Below are positions 1-7,563 of a stretch of 17,795 bases of DNA, piece after piece (the first letter of the stretch is position 1; every line of letters begins with the position of its first letter). The translations under genes were made by a program, and so were the position numbers. Origin of the DNA: Pseudomonadota bacterium (lineage in GTDB: Bacteria; Pseudomonadota; Gammaproteobacteria; Xanthomonadales; Xanthomonadaceae); assembly GCA_019348095.1 (NCBI GenBank), contig JAHWKC010000010.1:1-17795 (forward strand). Direction: 5' to 3'. Below the pieces are notes generated by a model, which had not been told where the DNA came from, did no database searches, and saw nothing but the letters and a program-made list of their open reading frames with translations.

Positions 1-420
1 CGGCCGCTCCTCGACCACCGGCGCCGCGACGAGCGGGGCGTACGGGTGGTCGTCGGGGAACCCGTCGCCGAGGAAGGCGAGCAGCTCGGCGACCTGCTGC
101 GGGAAGCCCGCGCCCGGGTCGACCTGCAGGCCCCGGCGCAGGACGTGGGCGGTCAGCGGATCGGTCCCCGGCGCCCGGCCGAGCGCGAGGTCGATCCGGC
201 CGGGGTGCATCGCCAGCAGCGTCCGGAACGTCTCGGCGACCTTGAACGCCGCGTGGTTCGGCAGCATGATCCCGGCCGCGCCGACGCGGATCCGCTCGGT
301 CTGCAGCGCGACGTGCGCGGTCAGCACCTCCGGGGCGCTGCAGGCCAGGCTGCGCATGTTGTGGTGCTCGGAGACCCAGTACCGGCGGTACCCGGCCGCC
401 TCGACGGCCTGCGCGATGCC
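1..420 (-). CDS. LLM class flavin-dependent oxidoreductase, fragment
   Basis: Read on the minus strand, bases 420 to 1 give an open frame without stops. It contains hallmarks of the luciferase-like monooxygenase family (MsnO8-type): AAGYRRYWVSEHHN, then SAPEVLTAHVALQTERIRVG, GIMLPNHAAFKVAETF and HPGRIDLALGRAPGTDPLT. These are the early TIM-barrel strands and the FMN-binding neighbourhood of F420/FMN-dependent oxidoreductases. Substrate cannot be inferred. The 3' end runs off the window at base 1. The 5' end is lost at about base 410-420, where the frame degenerates, so about 140 residues of the roughly 330-350 usual for the family remain. No start codon is visible. The style resembles actinobacterial homologues (inference), unlike the rest of the window. 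The plus-strand ORF starting at 46 is the shadow of this fragment fused to the next gene. Confidence 0.85.
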
Positions 421-425
421 GACCG
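405..425. other. Junction between unrelated sequences (probable chimeric join)
   Basis: To the left, the minus strand reads as a good LLM oxidoreductase up to about AQAVEAAGYRRYW. To the right, the plus strand reads as a PAS domain C-terminus from about DRDALRDSFARAM. Two convergently oriented genes are both truncated within roughly 15 bases of each other, with no intergenic sequence, repeat, terminal inverted repeat or integrase-like feature between them. The simplest explanation is an assembly or cloning chimera. A true inversion or translocation breakpoint is the alternative. The exact base cannot be fixed by eye because both readings are plausible over a few GC-rich codons. Confidence 0.75.
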
Positions 426-1962
426 CGACGCCTTGCGCGACAGCTTCGCGCGCGCGATGGCCACCGGTCGCGCCATCGACCTGGAGCTGCAGGGCGCGCG
501 TGGCAGCGGGCAGCCGTTCTGGGTGCGCGTGATCGGCGAGGCCGAGTCCAGCGACCCGCTCAGCTCGCGCCTGACCGGCACGCTGCAGGAGGTCACCGAG
601 CGCAAGCAGACCGAGGAGACGCTGCGGGTGCAGGCGCGCACCGACCCGCTGACCGGGCTGCTCAACCGCGACGCGGTGCTGTTCGAACTGGACGCGCGGC
701 TGCAGGATCCCGTGCAGGCCGAGCTGGCGGTGCTGTACATCGACCTGGACCGCTTCAAGATCGTCAACGACGTGCTCGGCCACGCCGCCGGTGACCGCCT
801 GCTGGCCTCCGCCGCGCGCCGCCTCCGCCAGGCGGTGGGCACCGAGGGCCTGATCGCGCGTTTCGGCGGCGACGAGTTCCTGGTGGTCTGCTCCACCGGC
901 GACGACCCCGGCTGTCCGCAACGGCTCGCCACGGCCATCCTGCAGGTATTCGGCGACAGCTTCCGGCTCGAGGGCGAAGAATTCAGCATCACCGCCAGCA
1001 TCGGCATTGCCCGGGCTCCAGCCGATGGCGTGCGGTCGCAGCAGCTGATCCAGAGCGCCGATGCCGCGATGTACGACAGCAAGCGGCGCGGCCGCAACGG
1101 TTCGCAGGCATTTACCCACGAGCTCGCCGAACAGCAGCTGCACCGCCTGCAGATGGAAACCCATCTGCGCCGTGCGGTGCAGAACGACGAGTTCCGTCTG
1201 GTCTATCAGCCACAGGTGGCCCTCGCCAGTGGCCGGCTGGTCGCGGCCGAACCACTCATCCGCCGGCGCAACCGCTCGCGCGGCGAGATGCGCCCGGACC
1301 GTTTCATCGACCATGCCGAGAGCACCGGCGACATCGTCGGCATCGGCACCTGGGTGCTCAACGAATCCTGCCGCCCGCTGCGGCGCTGGCGCGACGACGG
1401 GCTTGCGATCGAGCGGATCGCGGTCAACGTCTCGTACCGGCAGTTCCTGGGCGAGGACCTGGCCAGCAACGTGCGGCGGGCGCTGGCCGAATCGGGCCTG
1501 CCCGGTAGCTCGCTGGAGCTGGAATTCACCGAGCGGGTGCTGATCGAGGACGAGCCCGACACCCTGCGCACCTTCGCCGAGCTGCGCGAGCTCGGCGTGA
1601 CCTTGTCGATCGACGATTTCGGCGAGGGCTACAGCGCGCTGAACTACCTGCGCCGACTGCCGATCCACGGCCTCAAGCTCAGTCAGTTGTTCGTGCAGGG
1701 AGTGCCGGACAACCATTCCGACATCGCGGTATGCCAGGCGATCACCGGCATCGCCACCAGCCTCGGCCTCGGCCTGGTCGCCGAGGGCATCGAAACCGAC
1801 GCCCAGCGCGATTTCCTGATGAAGCTTGGCGTGCCGGTCGGCCAGGGCTACCTGTTCGCCAGCGGGCTGCCAGGCGATGAATTCCTCGAGCGCTACCTCG
1901 CAGGTGCCGCCGCTCACACGCCGCGGCCGAGCAGTGCCGGACCGGCCGCACACCCTTCGTAG
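421..1962 (+). CDS. PAS-GGDEF-EAL cyclic-di-GMP signalling protein, 5'-truncated
   Basis: The real gene is about 513 codons here and lacks its 5' end at the junction near 420. In order it has the tail of a PAS/PAC domain ending TGTLQEVTERKQTEE (to about 620), a GGDEF domain (about 635-1100) and an EAL domain (about 1180-1900). The GGDEF motif is intact at 865-879, after DLDRFKIVND, so diguanylate cyclase activity is plausible. No RxxD inhibitory site lies at the usual spacing upstream. In the EAL domain the signature is EPL (1249-1257). DDFG (1612 onward), the LKL lysine and VAEGIE are kept, but the Asp usually two residues after that lysine is Ser (1681-1683), so phosphodiesterase activity is uncertain. 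Ligand or sensory input lay in the missing N-terminus. The stop TAG (1960-1962) is inside a GTAG repeat head. Cytoplasmic as far as visible; no membrane segment. Confidence 0.9.
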   Translation, partial: DRDALRDSFARAMATGRAIDLELQGARGSGQPFWVRVIGEAESSDPLSSRLTGTLQEVTERKQTEETLRVQARTDPLTGLLNRDAVLFELDARLQDPVQAELAVLYIDLDRFKIVNDVLGHAAGDRLLASAARRLRQAVGTEGLIARFGGDEFLVVCSTGDDPGCPQRLATAILQVFGDSFRLEGEEFSITASIGIARAPADGVRSQQLIQSADAAMYDSKRRGRNGSQAFTHELAEQQLHRLQMETHLRRAVQNDEFRLVYQPQVALASGRLVAAEPLIRRRNRSRGEMRPDRFIDHAESTGDIVGIGTWVLNESCRPLRRWRDDGLAIERIAVNVSYRQFLGEDLASNVRRALAESGLPGSSLELEFTERVLIEDEPDTLRTFAELRELGVTLSIDDFGEGYSALNYLRRLPIHGLKLSQLFVQGVPDNHSDIAVCQAITGIATSLGLGLVAEGIETDAQRDFLMKLGVPVGQGYLFASGLPGDEFLERYLAGAAAHTPRPSSAGPAAHPS

Positions 1963-2040
1963 AGCCCTTCGTAGAGCGAGCACGCCCGCTGCCTTGCTCC
2001 CGTCGCGCCGAACCAGCAGCCGAGCAAGCTCGGCTCTACG
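1957..2040. repeat. GTAG REP elements, SMAG-like, facing pair
   Basis: A perfect element lies on the minus strand at 2018-2040. It has the head GTAG followed by a hairpin of 8-bp arms AGCCGAGC and GCTCGGCT (2018-2025 with 2028-2035 on the plus strand), much like the Stenotrophomonas GTAG (SMAG) repeats. Facing it on the plus strand at 1971-1990 is a degenerate copy, GTAG then AGCGAGC..GCCCGCT with one mismatch. Just before that, CTTCGTAGAGC (1956-1966) is repeated at 1968-1978, suggesting a duplicated or truncated head. The first copy supplies the stop codon of the GGDEF/EAL gene. Confidence 0.75.
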
Positions 2041-2065
2041 GGCTGCGGGAAAATGGCGGCGCGGC

Positions 2066-2092
2066 TAAAATCAGTCCTTTCCGCCCGCAGGA
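2066..2092 (+). promoter_or_regulatory. Candidate -10 box and Shine-Dalgarno for the SDR gene
   Basis: TAAAAT at 2066-2071 is a good sigma-70-type -10 hexamer in otherwise very GC-rich sequence. It would give a leader of roughly 23 bases. No convincing -35 is visible 16-18 bases upstream. AGGA at 2089-2092, eight bases before ATG 2101, is a reasonable ribosome binding site and is why 2101 is preferred over the in-frame upstream ATG at 2053. Confidence 0.4.
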
Positions 2093-2100
2093 CCTCCCTC

Positions 2101-2871
2101 ATGCAGCTATCCGATACCCGCGCCGTCGTCACCGGCGGCGTCTCCGGCCTTGGCCTCGCGGTCGCCCGGCACCTGGTCAGGCACGGCGGCAAGGTCGCGC
2201 TGTTCGACGTCAATGATGAAAAGGGCGAGGCCGCGATGGCCGAACTCGGCGACGCGCAAGCGCGCTACTTCAAGACCGATGTCAGCGACGAGGCCGGCGT
2301 GGCGGGCAATGTCGCGGCGGCCAGGGAATTCCTCGGCGGGCTCAACGCGACCATCAACTGCGCCGGCATCCTCGGCGCCGGCCGTGTGCTCGGCCGCGAG
2401 GGCGCGATGAAGCTGTCGCAGTTCCAGACCACGGTGATGGTCAACCTGGTCGGCAGCTTCAACGTCGCCAAGGCCGCCGCCGAGCTGATGCAGCACAACG
2501 AGCCCGGCACCGATGGCGAGCGCGGCGTGATCGTCAACACCGCCTCGGTGGCCGCCTTTGAGGGCCAGATCGGCCAGGCCGCGTATTCGGCGTCCAAGGG
2601 CGGCGTGGTCGGCATGACCCTGCCGATGGCGCGCGAGCTGGCGCGCTTCGGGATCCGCGTGATGACGGTGGCGCCGGGCGTGTTCTGGACGCCGATGGTC
2701 GACGGCATGCCCGAGGAGGTGCAGAAATCCCTCGCCGCGACCATCCCCTATCCCTCGCGCCTGGGGCGGCCGGAGGAGTTCGCCGACCTGGTCGGGTACA
2801 TCCTGGGCAACACGTACCTCAATGGCGAGACGATCCGGCTGGACGGCGCGACCCGGCTGGCGCCGAAATAA
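2101..2871 (+). CDS. SDR family oxidoreductase, type-2 3-hydroxyacyl-CoA dehydrogenase-like
   Basis: This encodes a 256-residue classical short-chain dehydrogenase/reductase, the normal length for the family. The Rossmann motif TGGVSGLG is at residues 11-18. Asp36 at the end of beta-2 suggests NAD(H) preference. NCAG is at 86-89, and the catalytic set Asn115, Ser149, Tyr162 and Lys166 (YSASK) is complete. The sequence around ALFDVNDEKGE and NTASVAAFEGQIGQAAYSAS resembles HSD10/FabG-like 3-hydroxyacyl-CoA dehydrogenases that oxidise (S)-3-hydroxyacyl-CoA with NAD+ in fatty acid or branched-chain catabolism. That substrate assignment is inference. The protein should be soluble and cytoplasmic. 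It is a single gene bounded by REP elements on both sides. Start chosen at 2101 from the AGGA site and the usual short N-terminus. Confidence 0.88.
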   Translation: MQLSDTRAVVTGGVSGLGLAVARHLVRHGGKVALFDVNDEKGEAAMAELGDAQARYFKTDVSDEAGVAGNVAAAREFLGGLNATINCAGILGAGRVLGREGAMKLSQFQTTVMVNLVGSFNVAKAAAELMQHNEPGTDGERGVIVNTASVAAFEGQIGQAAYSASKGGVVGMTLPMARELARFGIRVMTVAPGVFWTPMVDGMPEEVQKSLAATIPYPSRLGRPEEFADLVGYILGNTYLNGETIRLDGATRLAPK

Positions 2872-2894
2872 GCCGCCACGACCTCATCGCTCTT

Positions 2895-2969
2895 GTAGGA
2901 GCGGCTTCAGCCGCGATCTGAAATCGTTCGCCCGCGAGGGTTCCGGATCGCGGCTGAAGCCGCTCCTAC
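2895..2969. repeat. REP pair, type A, inverted
   Basis: GTAGGAGCGGCTTCAGCC... at 2895-2917 is matched by its reverse complement at 2947-2969, separated by 29 bases. Each half has the GTAG head and an internal hairpin of GCGGC and GCCGC arms with a TTCA loop. The two halves can also pair with each other over about 22 bp, giving a long stem that could end or stabilise the SDR transcript. The pair ends 28 bases before the efpL start. Confidence 0.9.
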
Positions 2970-2997
2970 AGAACCACCCTGCATCCCTGGAAAACGC

Positions 2998-3564
2998 ATG
3001 AAAGCCTACGACATCAAGAAAGGCAACGTCGTCGAACACAACAACACCGTCTACCAGGTGCGCGACATCGAACGCAGCTCGCCGCAGGGGCGCGGCGGCA
3101 ACGTCAAGTTCCGCTTCACGATGTATTCGGTTCCCGGCGGCAGCAAGTTCGACCTGAGCCTCGGTGGCGACGACGAGCTCAAGGAAGTCGAGCTCAGCCG
3201 CCGCCAGGCGACGTTCTCCTACAAGGACGGCGAGGCGTTCGTGTTCCTCGACGACGAGGACTACACGCCGTACACGCGGGACGCCGACGTGGTCGGCGAC
3301 GCCGCCGGCTACATCGTGCCGGACCTGTCGGGCTGCTATGTGCAGATCATCGACGATGCCCCGGTCGCGCTGCAGTTGCCTGCCAGCGTCACCCTGGAGG
3401 TGGTCGAGACCCCGCCCGAGCTCAAGGGCGGCACCGCGACCAAGCGGCCGAAGCCAGCCCGGCTGTCGACCGGCATCGAGATCATGGTCCCGGAGTACAT
3501 CGGCAATGGCGAGCGGGTCCTGGTCAGCACCAGCACCGGCGAATTCGCCGGCCGCGCCGATTGA
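2998..3564 (+). CDS. efpL: Elongation factor P-like protein EfpL (YeiP)
   Basis: This 188-residue protein starts [15 protein letters not shown]. It contains DYTPYTRD in the middle OB domain and ends in the third domain with [13 protein letters not shown] and GEFAGRAD, closely like E. coli YeiP. It has the three beta-barrel domains of EF-P/eIF5A, at about residues 1-64, 65-125 and 126-188. The loop that reaches the peptidyl-transferase centre reads SPQGRGG with Arg32 at the tip. EF-P proper has a modified Lys or Arg there; EfpL paralogues carry an unmodified Arg in a longer loop. The family relieves ribosome stalling at polyproline and related sequences. The Shine-Dalgarno is weak (GGAA before ATG 2998). 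REP elements flank the gene, so it is probably monocistronic. Confidence 0.93.
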   Translation: MKAYDIKKGNVVEHNNTVYQVRDIERSSPQGRGGNVKFRFTMYSVPGGSKFDLSLGGDDELKEVELSRRQATFSYKDGEAFVFLDDEDYTPYTRDADVVGDAAGYIVPDLSGCYVQIIDDAPVALQLPASVTLEVVETPPELKGGTATKRPKPARLSTGIEIMVPEYIGNGERVLVSTSTGEFAGRAD

Positions 3565-3578
3565 AACCCGCCCCCCCT

Positions 3579-3709
3579 GTAGGAGCGGCTTCAGCCGCGA
3601 TGCTTTCCACCCAGGTCGCGAAGAAACCCGCCCCAATGTAGGAGCGACGTAAGTCGCGACCCGCCGAACGCGGCGACGATGTGCAGGGCGCGGCTGAAGC
3701 CGCTCCTAC
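3579..3709. repeat. Cluster of three REP elements (A forward, B forward, A inverted)
   Basis: A type A copy lies at 3579-3601 (plus), a type B copy GTAGGAGCGACGTAAGTC... at 3638-3660 (plus), and a type A copy at about 3688-3709 (minus). They fill the gap between the convergent efpL and NUDIX genes. The inverted copy's GTAG head overlaps the NUDIX stop codon at 3706-3708. The outer A copies can pair with each other. No T-run is present, so any terminator role would be through hairpins or REP-binding factors. Confidence 0.9.
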
Positions 3710-4272
3710 AAGAACGCGCGCTCCAGCCATTTCAGCGCCATCCGCCGCAGCGAGACGTCGGCATCGGGATCGCTGGCGATCCCGGCGATGTCGCGCCACG
3801 CCAGGTCGTGCGACTCCTCGCCGACCACGTAACGTTCGTCCTCGCCGGCACGCACGATGTAGCGTGCGTCGTAGTGCCAGTGCCCCGGCACCTCGCCGCG
3901 CTCGGGAATCCAGTGCCGGTCGAGGTCGAACAGCTCGGGCTCGACCCGCAGGTCCGGCAGTCCGGACTCCTCCTGCGCCTCACGCAAGGCGACCCGCGCC
4001 AGGTCGCGATCGCCATCGGCGTGGCCGCCCAGCTGCAGCCAGCGTTCGAGCTTGCGGTGATGAGTCAGCAGCACGCGGGTACCGCTGCGGTCGACCAGCC
4101 ACGCCGAAGCGGTGAAATGCCCCGCCAGCCGCGCCCTCTCGAACGGGTCCTGCGGGTCGGCCAGCAAGGCCTCGAACCCCGTCACCACCTCAGTCTCGGC
4201 CGGCCAGCGCCGACGGTATCGCGCCAGTGACTGCAGCAGTCCGAGGGCGCTTTCGGTGGTCGTAACGCACAT
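3706..4272 (-). CDS. NUDIX hydrolase
   Basis: This is a 188-residue protein. The start is ATG at 4272 (MCVTTTESALGLLQSL); the ORF continues upstream to 4422, but that extension is composition-like noise and would cross the likely promoter. The NUDIX box reads G-x5-R-x7-REAQEESGL following WLQLGGHADGD. The metal-binding REx2EE part is intact, but the Glu normally at G-x5-E is Arg. LVDRSGTRVLLTHHRKLERW precedes it. NUDIX enzymes cleave nucleoside diphosphates linked to another moiety; the substrate cannot be read from sequence. The protein is soluble. It is convergent with efpL and divergent from the transporter operon. Its last codons run TTC TTG TAG, with the TAG belonging to a REP head. Confidence 0.88.
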   Translation of the reverse strand: MCVTTTESALGLLQSLARYRRRWPAETEVVTGFEALLADPQDPFERARLAGHFTASAWLVDRSGTRVLLTHHRKLERWLQLGGHADGDRDLARVALREAQEESGLPDLRVEPELFDLDRHWIPERGEVPGHWHYDARYIVRAGEDERYVVGEESHDLAWRDIAGIASDPDADVSLRRMALKWLERAFL

Positions 4273-4309
4273 ACGCGGGGTCTGTCGGAAGGCGCGGCAG
4301 GGGGGTGCG

Positions 4310-4315
4310 ATTATG
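4310..4315 (-). promoter_or_regulatory. Candidate -10 of the NUDIX gene
   Basis: The minus strand reads CATAAT here, the best AT-rich hexamer in the 165-base divergent gap. It would place the start of transcription about 30 bases before ATG 4272. No good -35 is visible. Confidence 0.3.
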
Positions 4316-4341
4316 CGCGCAAACCACGCAACGCATGCCGC

Positions 4342-4370
4342 TTGCCGCTGGTTTCCGCACTGGGTTAAGG
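4342..4370 (+). promoter_or_regulatory. Candidate promoter of the sodium-transporter operon
   Basis: TTGCCG at 4342-4347 and TTAAGG at 4365-4370 are separated by 17 bases, a sigma-70-like arrangement with a weak -10. The leader to ATG 4438 would be about 60 bases. No operator palindrome or riboswitch fold was recognised in it. Confidence 0.3.
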
Positions 4371-4437
4371 TGGCGCGCCGCCTCTCCGCGTCATGCCGCG
4401 CAAGTGGATCGGCCGCAGACACTCACCGGGGATCGGG

Positions 4438-6051
4438 ATGCTCGATAAATTGTTCGCCGCCACGCCCGGCGTGGCCAGTGGCGCTATCCGCCGTTCACGT
4501 GCAGGCCGCGCCACCCGATGGTTGCTGGCCGCCGCGGCGATGTTCGCCGGGCACGCCCACGCCTCCCCCGGCGGCGGCCTGGACGACGCGATCAACACCG
4601 CCTTCAAGCCGCTCGCCGATGCGGTGTCGTGGCTGGTGTTTTATCCGATACCCATCGGCTTTGGCGCGACCCTGCCGTTCGTGGTGCTGTGGCTGATCGT
4701 CGCGGCGCTGTTTTGCACCGTCTATTTCGGCTTCATCAACCTGCGCGGCTTCGCCCAGGGCTTCCGCGTGATCCGCGGCGACTACGCCCATGCAGGCCAC
4801 GCCGGCGAGGTCACCCAGTTCCAGGCGCTGGCCACCGCGCTGTCGGGGACGGTGGGGCTGGGCAACATCGCCGGCGTCGCGATCGCGATCAGCATCGGCG
4901 GGCCCGGCGCGACGTTCTGGATGATCGTCGCCGGCCTGCTCGGCATGAGTTCCAAGTTCGCCGAATGCACGCTGGGCGTGAAGTACCGCCGCATCAATGC
5001 CGACGGCAGCGTATCCGGCGGGCCGATGCACTATCTCAGTCGTGGGATCGCCGAGCAATACCCGCGCCTGAAGCCACTCGGCAAGGGCCTGGCGGTGCTC
5101 TTCGCGCTGTTCTGCATCGGCGGCTCGCTCGGCGCCGGCAACATGTTCCAGTCGAACCAGACGTTCCAGCAAATGCTCAATATTTCGGGCGGGGCGGACA
5201 GCTGGCTGGCCGGCAAGGGCTGGATGTTCGGACTGCTGATGGCCGCGCTGGTCGCGGTGGTGATCATCGGCGGGCTGCGCTCGATCGCCCGGGTCACCGG
5301 CAAGCTGGTGCCGGTGATGGCGGTGATCTATTTCGTCTGCAGCGTCTACATCATCGGCGCCAACCTGGGCAGCGTCGGGCCAGCGTTCGCGGCGATAATC
5401 AGCGGCGCGTTCACCCCGGAAGCCGGCTATGGCGGCTTCATCGGCGTGCTGATCCAGGGCTTCCGCCGCGCGGCGTTCTCCAACGAGGCCGGCGTGGGCT
5501 CGGCGGCTATCGCGCATGCCGCGGCGCGTACCGGCGAGCCGGCCTCCGAAGGGCTGGTCGCCTTGTGGGAACCGTTCATCGATACGGTGGTGATCTGCAC
5601 CCTGACCGCGCTGGTGATCGTCATCACCGGCATGTACCAGGTCGACGGCATCGGCGATGGCGTGGCGCTGACCTCGATGGCGTATGCCTCGGTACTCACC
5701 TGGTTCCCGTATCTGCTCGCGGTGTCGGTGTTCCTGTTCGCGTTCTCGACCATGCTGGCATGGTCGTATTACGGCGAGAAGTCGGCCTGCTACCTGTTCG
5801 GCGAGTCGCGCACCGTCAGCCTCGGCTACAAGCTGTTGTTCTGCGTGTTCGTGGTGATCGGCGCTTCCAGCAACCTCGGCGTGGTGATGGACTTCTCCGA
5901 TGCGATGATCCTGGTGATGTCGGTGCCCAACCTGATCGGCGTGTACCTGCTGGCCCCGGTGATCCGGCGTGAACTCGGTGACTACCTGCGTCGGCTCAAC
6001 AGCGGCGAGATCCGTAATTACCGCACCCACCCCGAAGGCAGCACCGCATGA
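4438..6051 (+). CDS. Alanine/glycine:sodium symporter, AGCS family
   Basis: This 537-residue polytopic inner-membrane protein belongs to the amino acid:cation symporter family (TC 2.A.25, AlsT/DagA/AgcS). The signature [17 protein letters not shown] lies about residues 135-150, followed by [28 protein letters not shown] lies in the later core. About ten hydrophobic helices are visible. The family imports alanine or glycine with Na+. An N-terminal stretch [15 protein letters not shown] looks like a cleavable signal or extra helix; such leaders are common in proteobacterial members. Start ATG 4438 is preferred over 4393 because GGGG lies just before it and the extension is unremarkable. It is first of three Na+-linked transporter genes and overlaps the next by ATGA, suggesting translational coupling. 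Confidence 0.9.
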   Translation: MLDKLFAATPGVASGAIRRSRAGRATRWLLAAAAMFAGHAHASPGGGLDDAINTAFKPLADAVSWLVFYPIPIGFGATLPFVVLWLIVAALFCTVYFGFINLRGFAQGFRVIRGDYAHAGHAGEVTQFQALATALSGTVGLGNIAGVAIAISIGGPGATFWMIVAGLLGMSSKFAECTLGVKYRRINADGSVSGGPMHYLSRGIAEQYPRLKPLGKGLAVLFALFCIGGSLGAGNMFQSNQTFQQMLNISGGADSWLAGKGWMFGLLMAALVAVVIIGGLRSIARVTGKLVPVMAVIYFVCSVYIIGANLGSVGPAFAAIISGAFTPEAGYGGFIGVLIQGFRRAAFSNEAGVGSAAIAHAAARTGEPASEGLVALWEPFIDTVVICTLTALVIVITGMYQVDGIGDGVALTSMAYASVLTWFPYLLAVSVFLFAFSTMLAWSYYGEKSACYLFGESRTVSLGYKLLFCVFVVIGASSNLGVVMDFSDAMILVMSVPNLIGVYLLAPVIRRELGDYLRRLNSGEIRNYRTHPEGSTA

Positions 6052-7523
6052 GCAGTACGTCCACGCGGGAACCATCGCTGCTGCAGGCGCTGGTCCCGCT
6101 GCTGTTTTTGAGCGCGGCGCTCGCCGGCGCGGTCTATCTGTACGGCGACAACGCCTCCTACGGCGCCAACCAGATCTCGCTGCTGCTGGCCGGCGGCATC
6201 GCCGCGCTGGTCGGGCTGCGCAACGGGATGCGCTGGGAGGACCTGCAGGAGAGCCTGGTGCAGGGCGTGTCGCTGGCGGTCGTGCCGATCTTCATCCTGA
6301 TGGCGGTGGGTGCGCTGATCGGCACCTGGATCCTGAGCGGCACCGTGCCGACCTTGATCGTCTACGGCATGCAGCTGCTGCATCCCTCGTTCTTCTACCC
6401 GGCGGCGTGCCTGATCTGCGCGATCGTGGCGCTGGCGATCGGCAGTTCGTGGACCGTCGCCGGCACCCTGGGCGTGGCCTTGATCGGCGTCGCCCAGGGC
6501 CTGGACATGTCGCCGGCGATCACCGCCGGCGCGGTGATCTCCGGGGCCTATTTCGGCGACAAGATGTCGCCGCTGTCGGACACCACCAACATCGCCCCGG
6601 CGGCCGCCGGCAGCGAATTGTTCGAGCACATCCGCCACATGGTCTGGACCACCGGGCCCAGCATCGTGATCGCGCTGATCGCGTTCACCGTGATCGGGCT
6701 GGGCGGCGGCGGACGGATGGATGGCGGCGATGCCTTCGGCGACCTGCCGGTCCTGCTGGATGCCCAGTTCGACCTGGGCCTGCATCTGCTGATCCCGATG
6801 CTGGTGGTGTTCGTGCTGGCGATGCGCCGGTTCCCGGCCTACCCGACGATCCTGATCGGGGCGCTGCTGGGCGCGGTGTTTGCGGTCGTGTTCCAGCCCG
6901 AGGTGGTGATCGGCCTGGCCGGCAACGAGGCCTTGTCGCGGCCGATGGCGCTGCTGTCGGGCGCATGGACGGCGCTGTTCGACGGGTTCAAGGCCGACAC
7001 CGGCAACGCCGCGGTGGACGACCTGCTCAGCCGCGGCGGCATGATCAGCATGCTCAACACGATCTGGCTGATCGTCTGCGCGATGGCCTTCGGCGCGATG
7101 ATGGAAAAGGCCGGGCTGCTCGAGCGCATGATCCGCAGCGTGCTCAAGGCCGCGCGCTCGACCGGTTCGCTGATCGCCGCGACGCTGGGCACCGCGGTCG
7201 GCGCCAATGCCATCGCCGCCGACCAGTACATGGCCATCGTGCTCACCGGCCGGCTCTACCGGCCCGAGTACGAACAGCGCGGACTGGCGCCGGTCAACCT
7301 GTCGCGCGCGCTCGAGGACGGCGGCACCATCACCTCGCCGCTGGTGCCCTGGAACACCTGCGGCGCCTACATGGCCGGCACCCTGGGCGTGGCCACGCTG
7401 GACTACCTGCCCTACGCGTTCTTCAACCTGGCCAGCCCGCTGGTGGCACTGGTGCTGGCCTACGCCGGCTTCAAGATCCTCCGGCTGCGGCCGGCCGACC
7501 CCGTCACCGCCCCGCGCGCCTGA
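6048..7523 (+). CDS. nhaC: Na+/H+ antiporter, NhaC family
   Basis: This 491-residue inner-membrane protein has about 11-12 hydrophobic helices. NhaC-family marks include [18 protein letters not shown], then [20 protein letters not shown] at about residues 163-182, and late [19 protein letters not shown] followed by [13 protein letters not shown]. Members exchange internal Na+ for external H+, or Na+/organic anion as in MleN. Substrate specificity beyond Na+ is inference. The ATG sits inside the ATGA that ends the symporter gene, so the two should be co-translated. In context it would export the Na+ imported by the flanking symporters. It is a little longer than typical NhaC because of the extended loop around [15 protein letters not shown]. 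Confidence 0.85.
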   Translation: MSSTSTREPSLLQALVPLLFLSAALAGAVYLYGDNASYGANQISLLLAGGIAALVGLRNGMRWEDLQESLVQGVSLAVVPIFILMAVGALIGTWILSGTVPTLIVYGMQLLHPSFFYPAACLICAIVALAIGSSWTVAGTLGVALIGVAQGLDMSPAITAGAVISGAYFGDKMSPLSDTTNIAPAAAGSELFEHIRHMVWTTGPSIVIALIAFTVIGLGGGGRMDGGDAFGDLPVLLDAQFDLGLHLLIPMLVVFVLAMRRFPAYPTILIGALLGAVFAVVFQPEVVIGLAGNEALSRPMALLSGAWTALFDGFKADTGNAAVDDLLSRGGMISMLNTIWLIVCAMAFGAMMEKAGLLERMIRSVLKAARSTGSLIAATLGTAVGANAIAADQYMAIVLTGRLYRPEYEQRGLAPVNLSRALEDGGTITSPLVPWNTCGAYMAGTLGVATLDYLPYAFFNLASPLVALVLAYAGFKILRLRPADPVTAPRA

Positions 7524-7563
7524 CCGGCGCCATCACTGACAACACCGAGCCGAAAACAGACCT

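Noticed and set aside
46..420. N-terminal extension of the GGDEF/EAL ORF as a novel sensory domain
   Set aside because: The plus-strand residues here are low-complexity Arg/Gly/Asp-rich text, while the minus strand reads as a recognisable LLM oxidoreductase. The extension is its shadow.
2947..2969. REP hairpin as a standard Rho-independent terminator
   Set aside because: No T-run follows any of the REP hairpins; only the stretch at 11489-11496 has one.
4495..6075. 526-residue minus-strand ORF opposite the AGCS symporter
   Set aside because: His/Asp/Gln-rich shadow of a high-GC gene with no recognisable motif; the plus strand gives a clear transporter.
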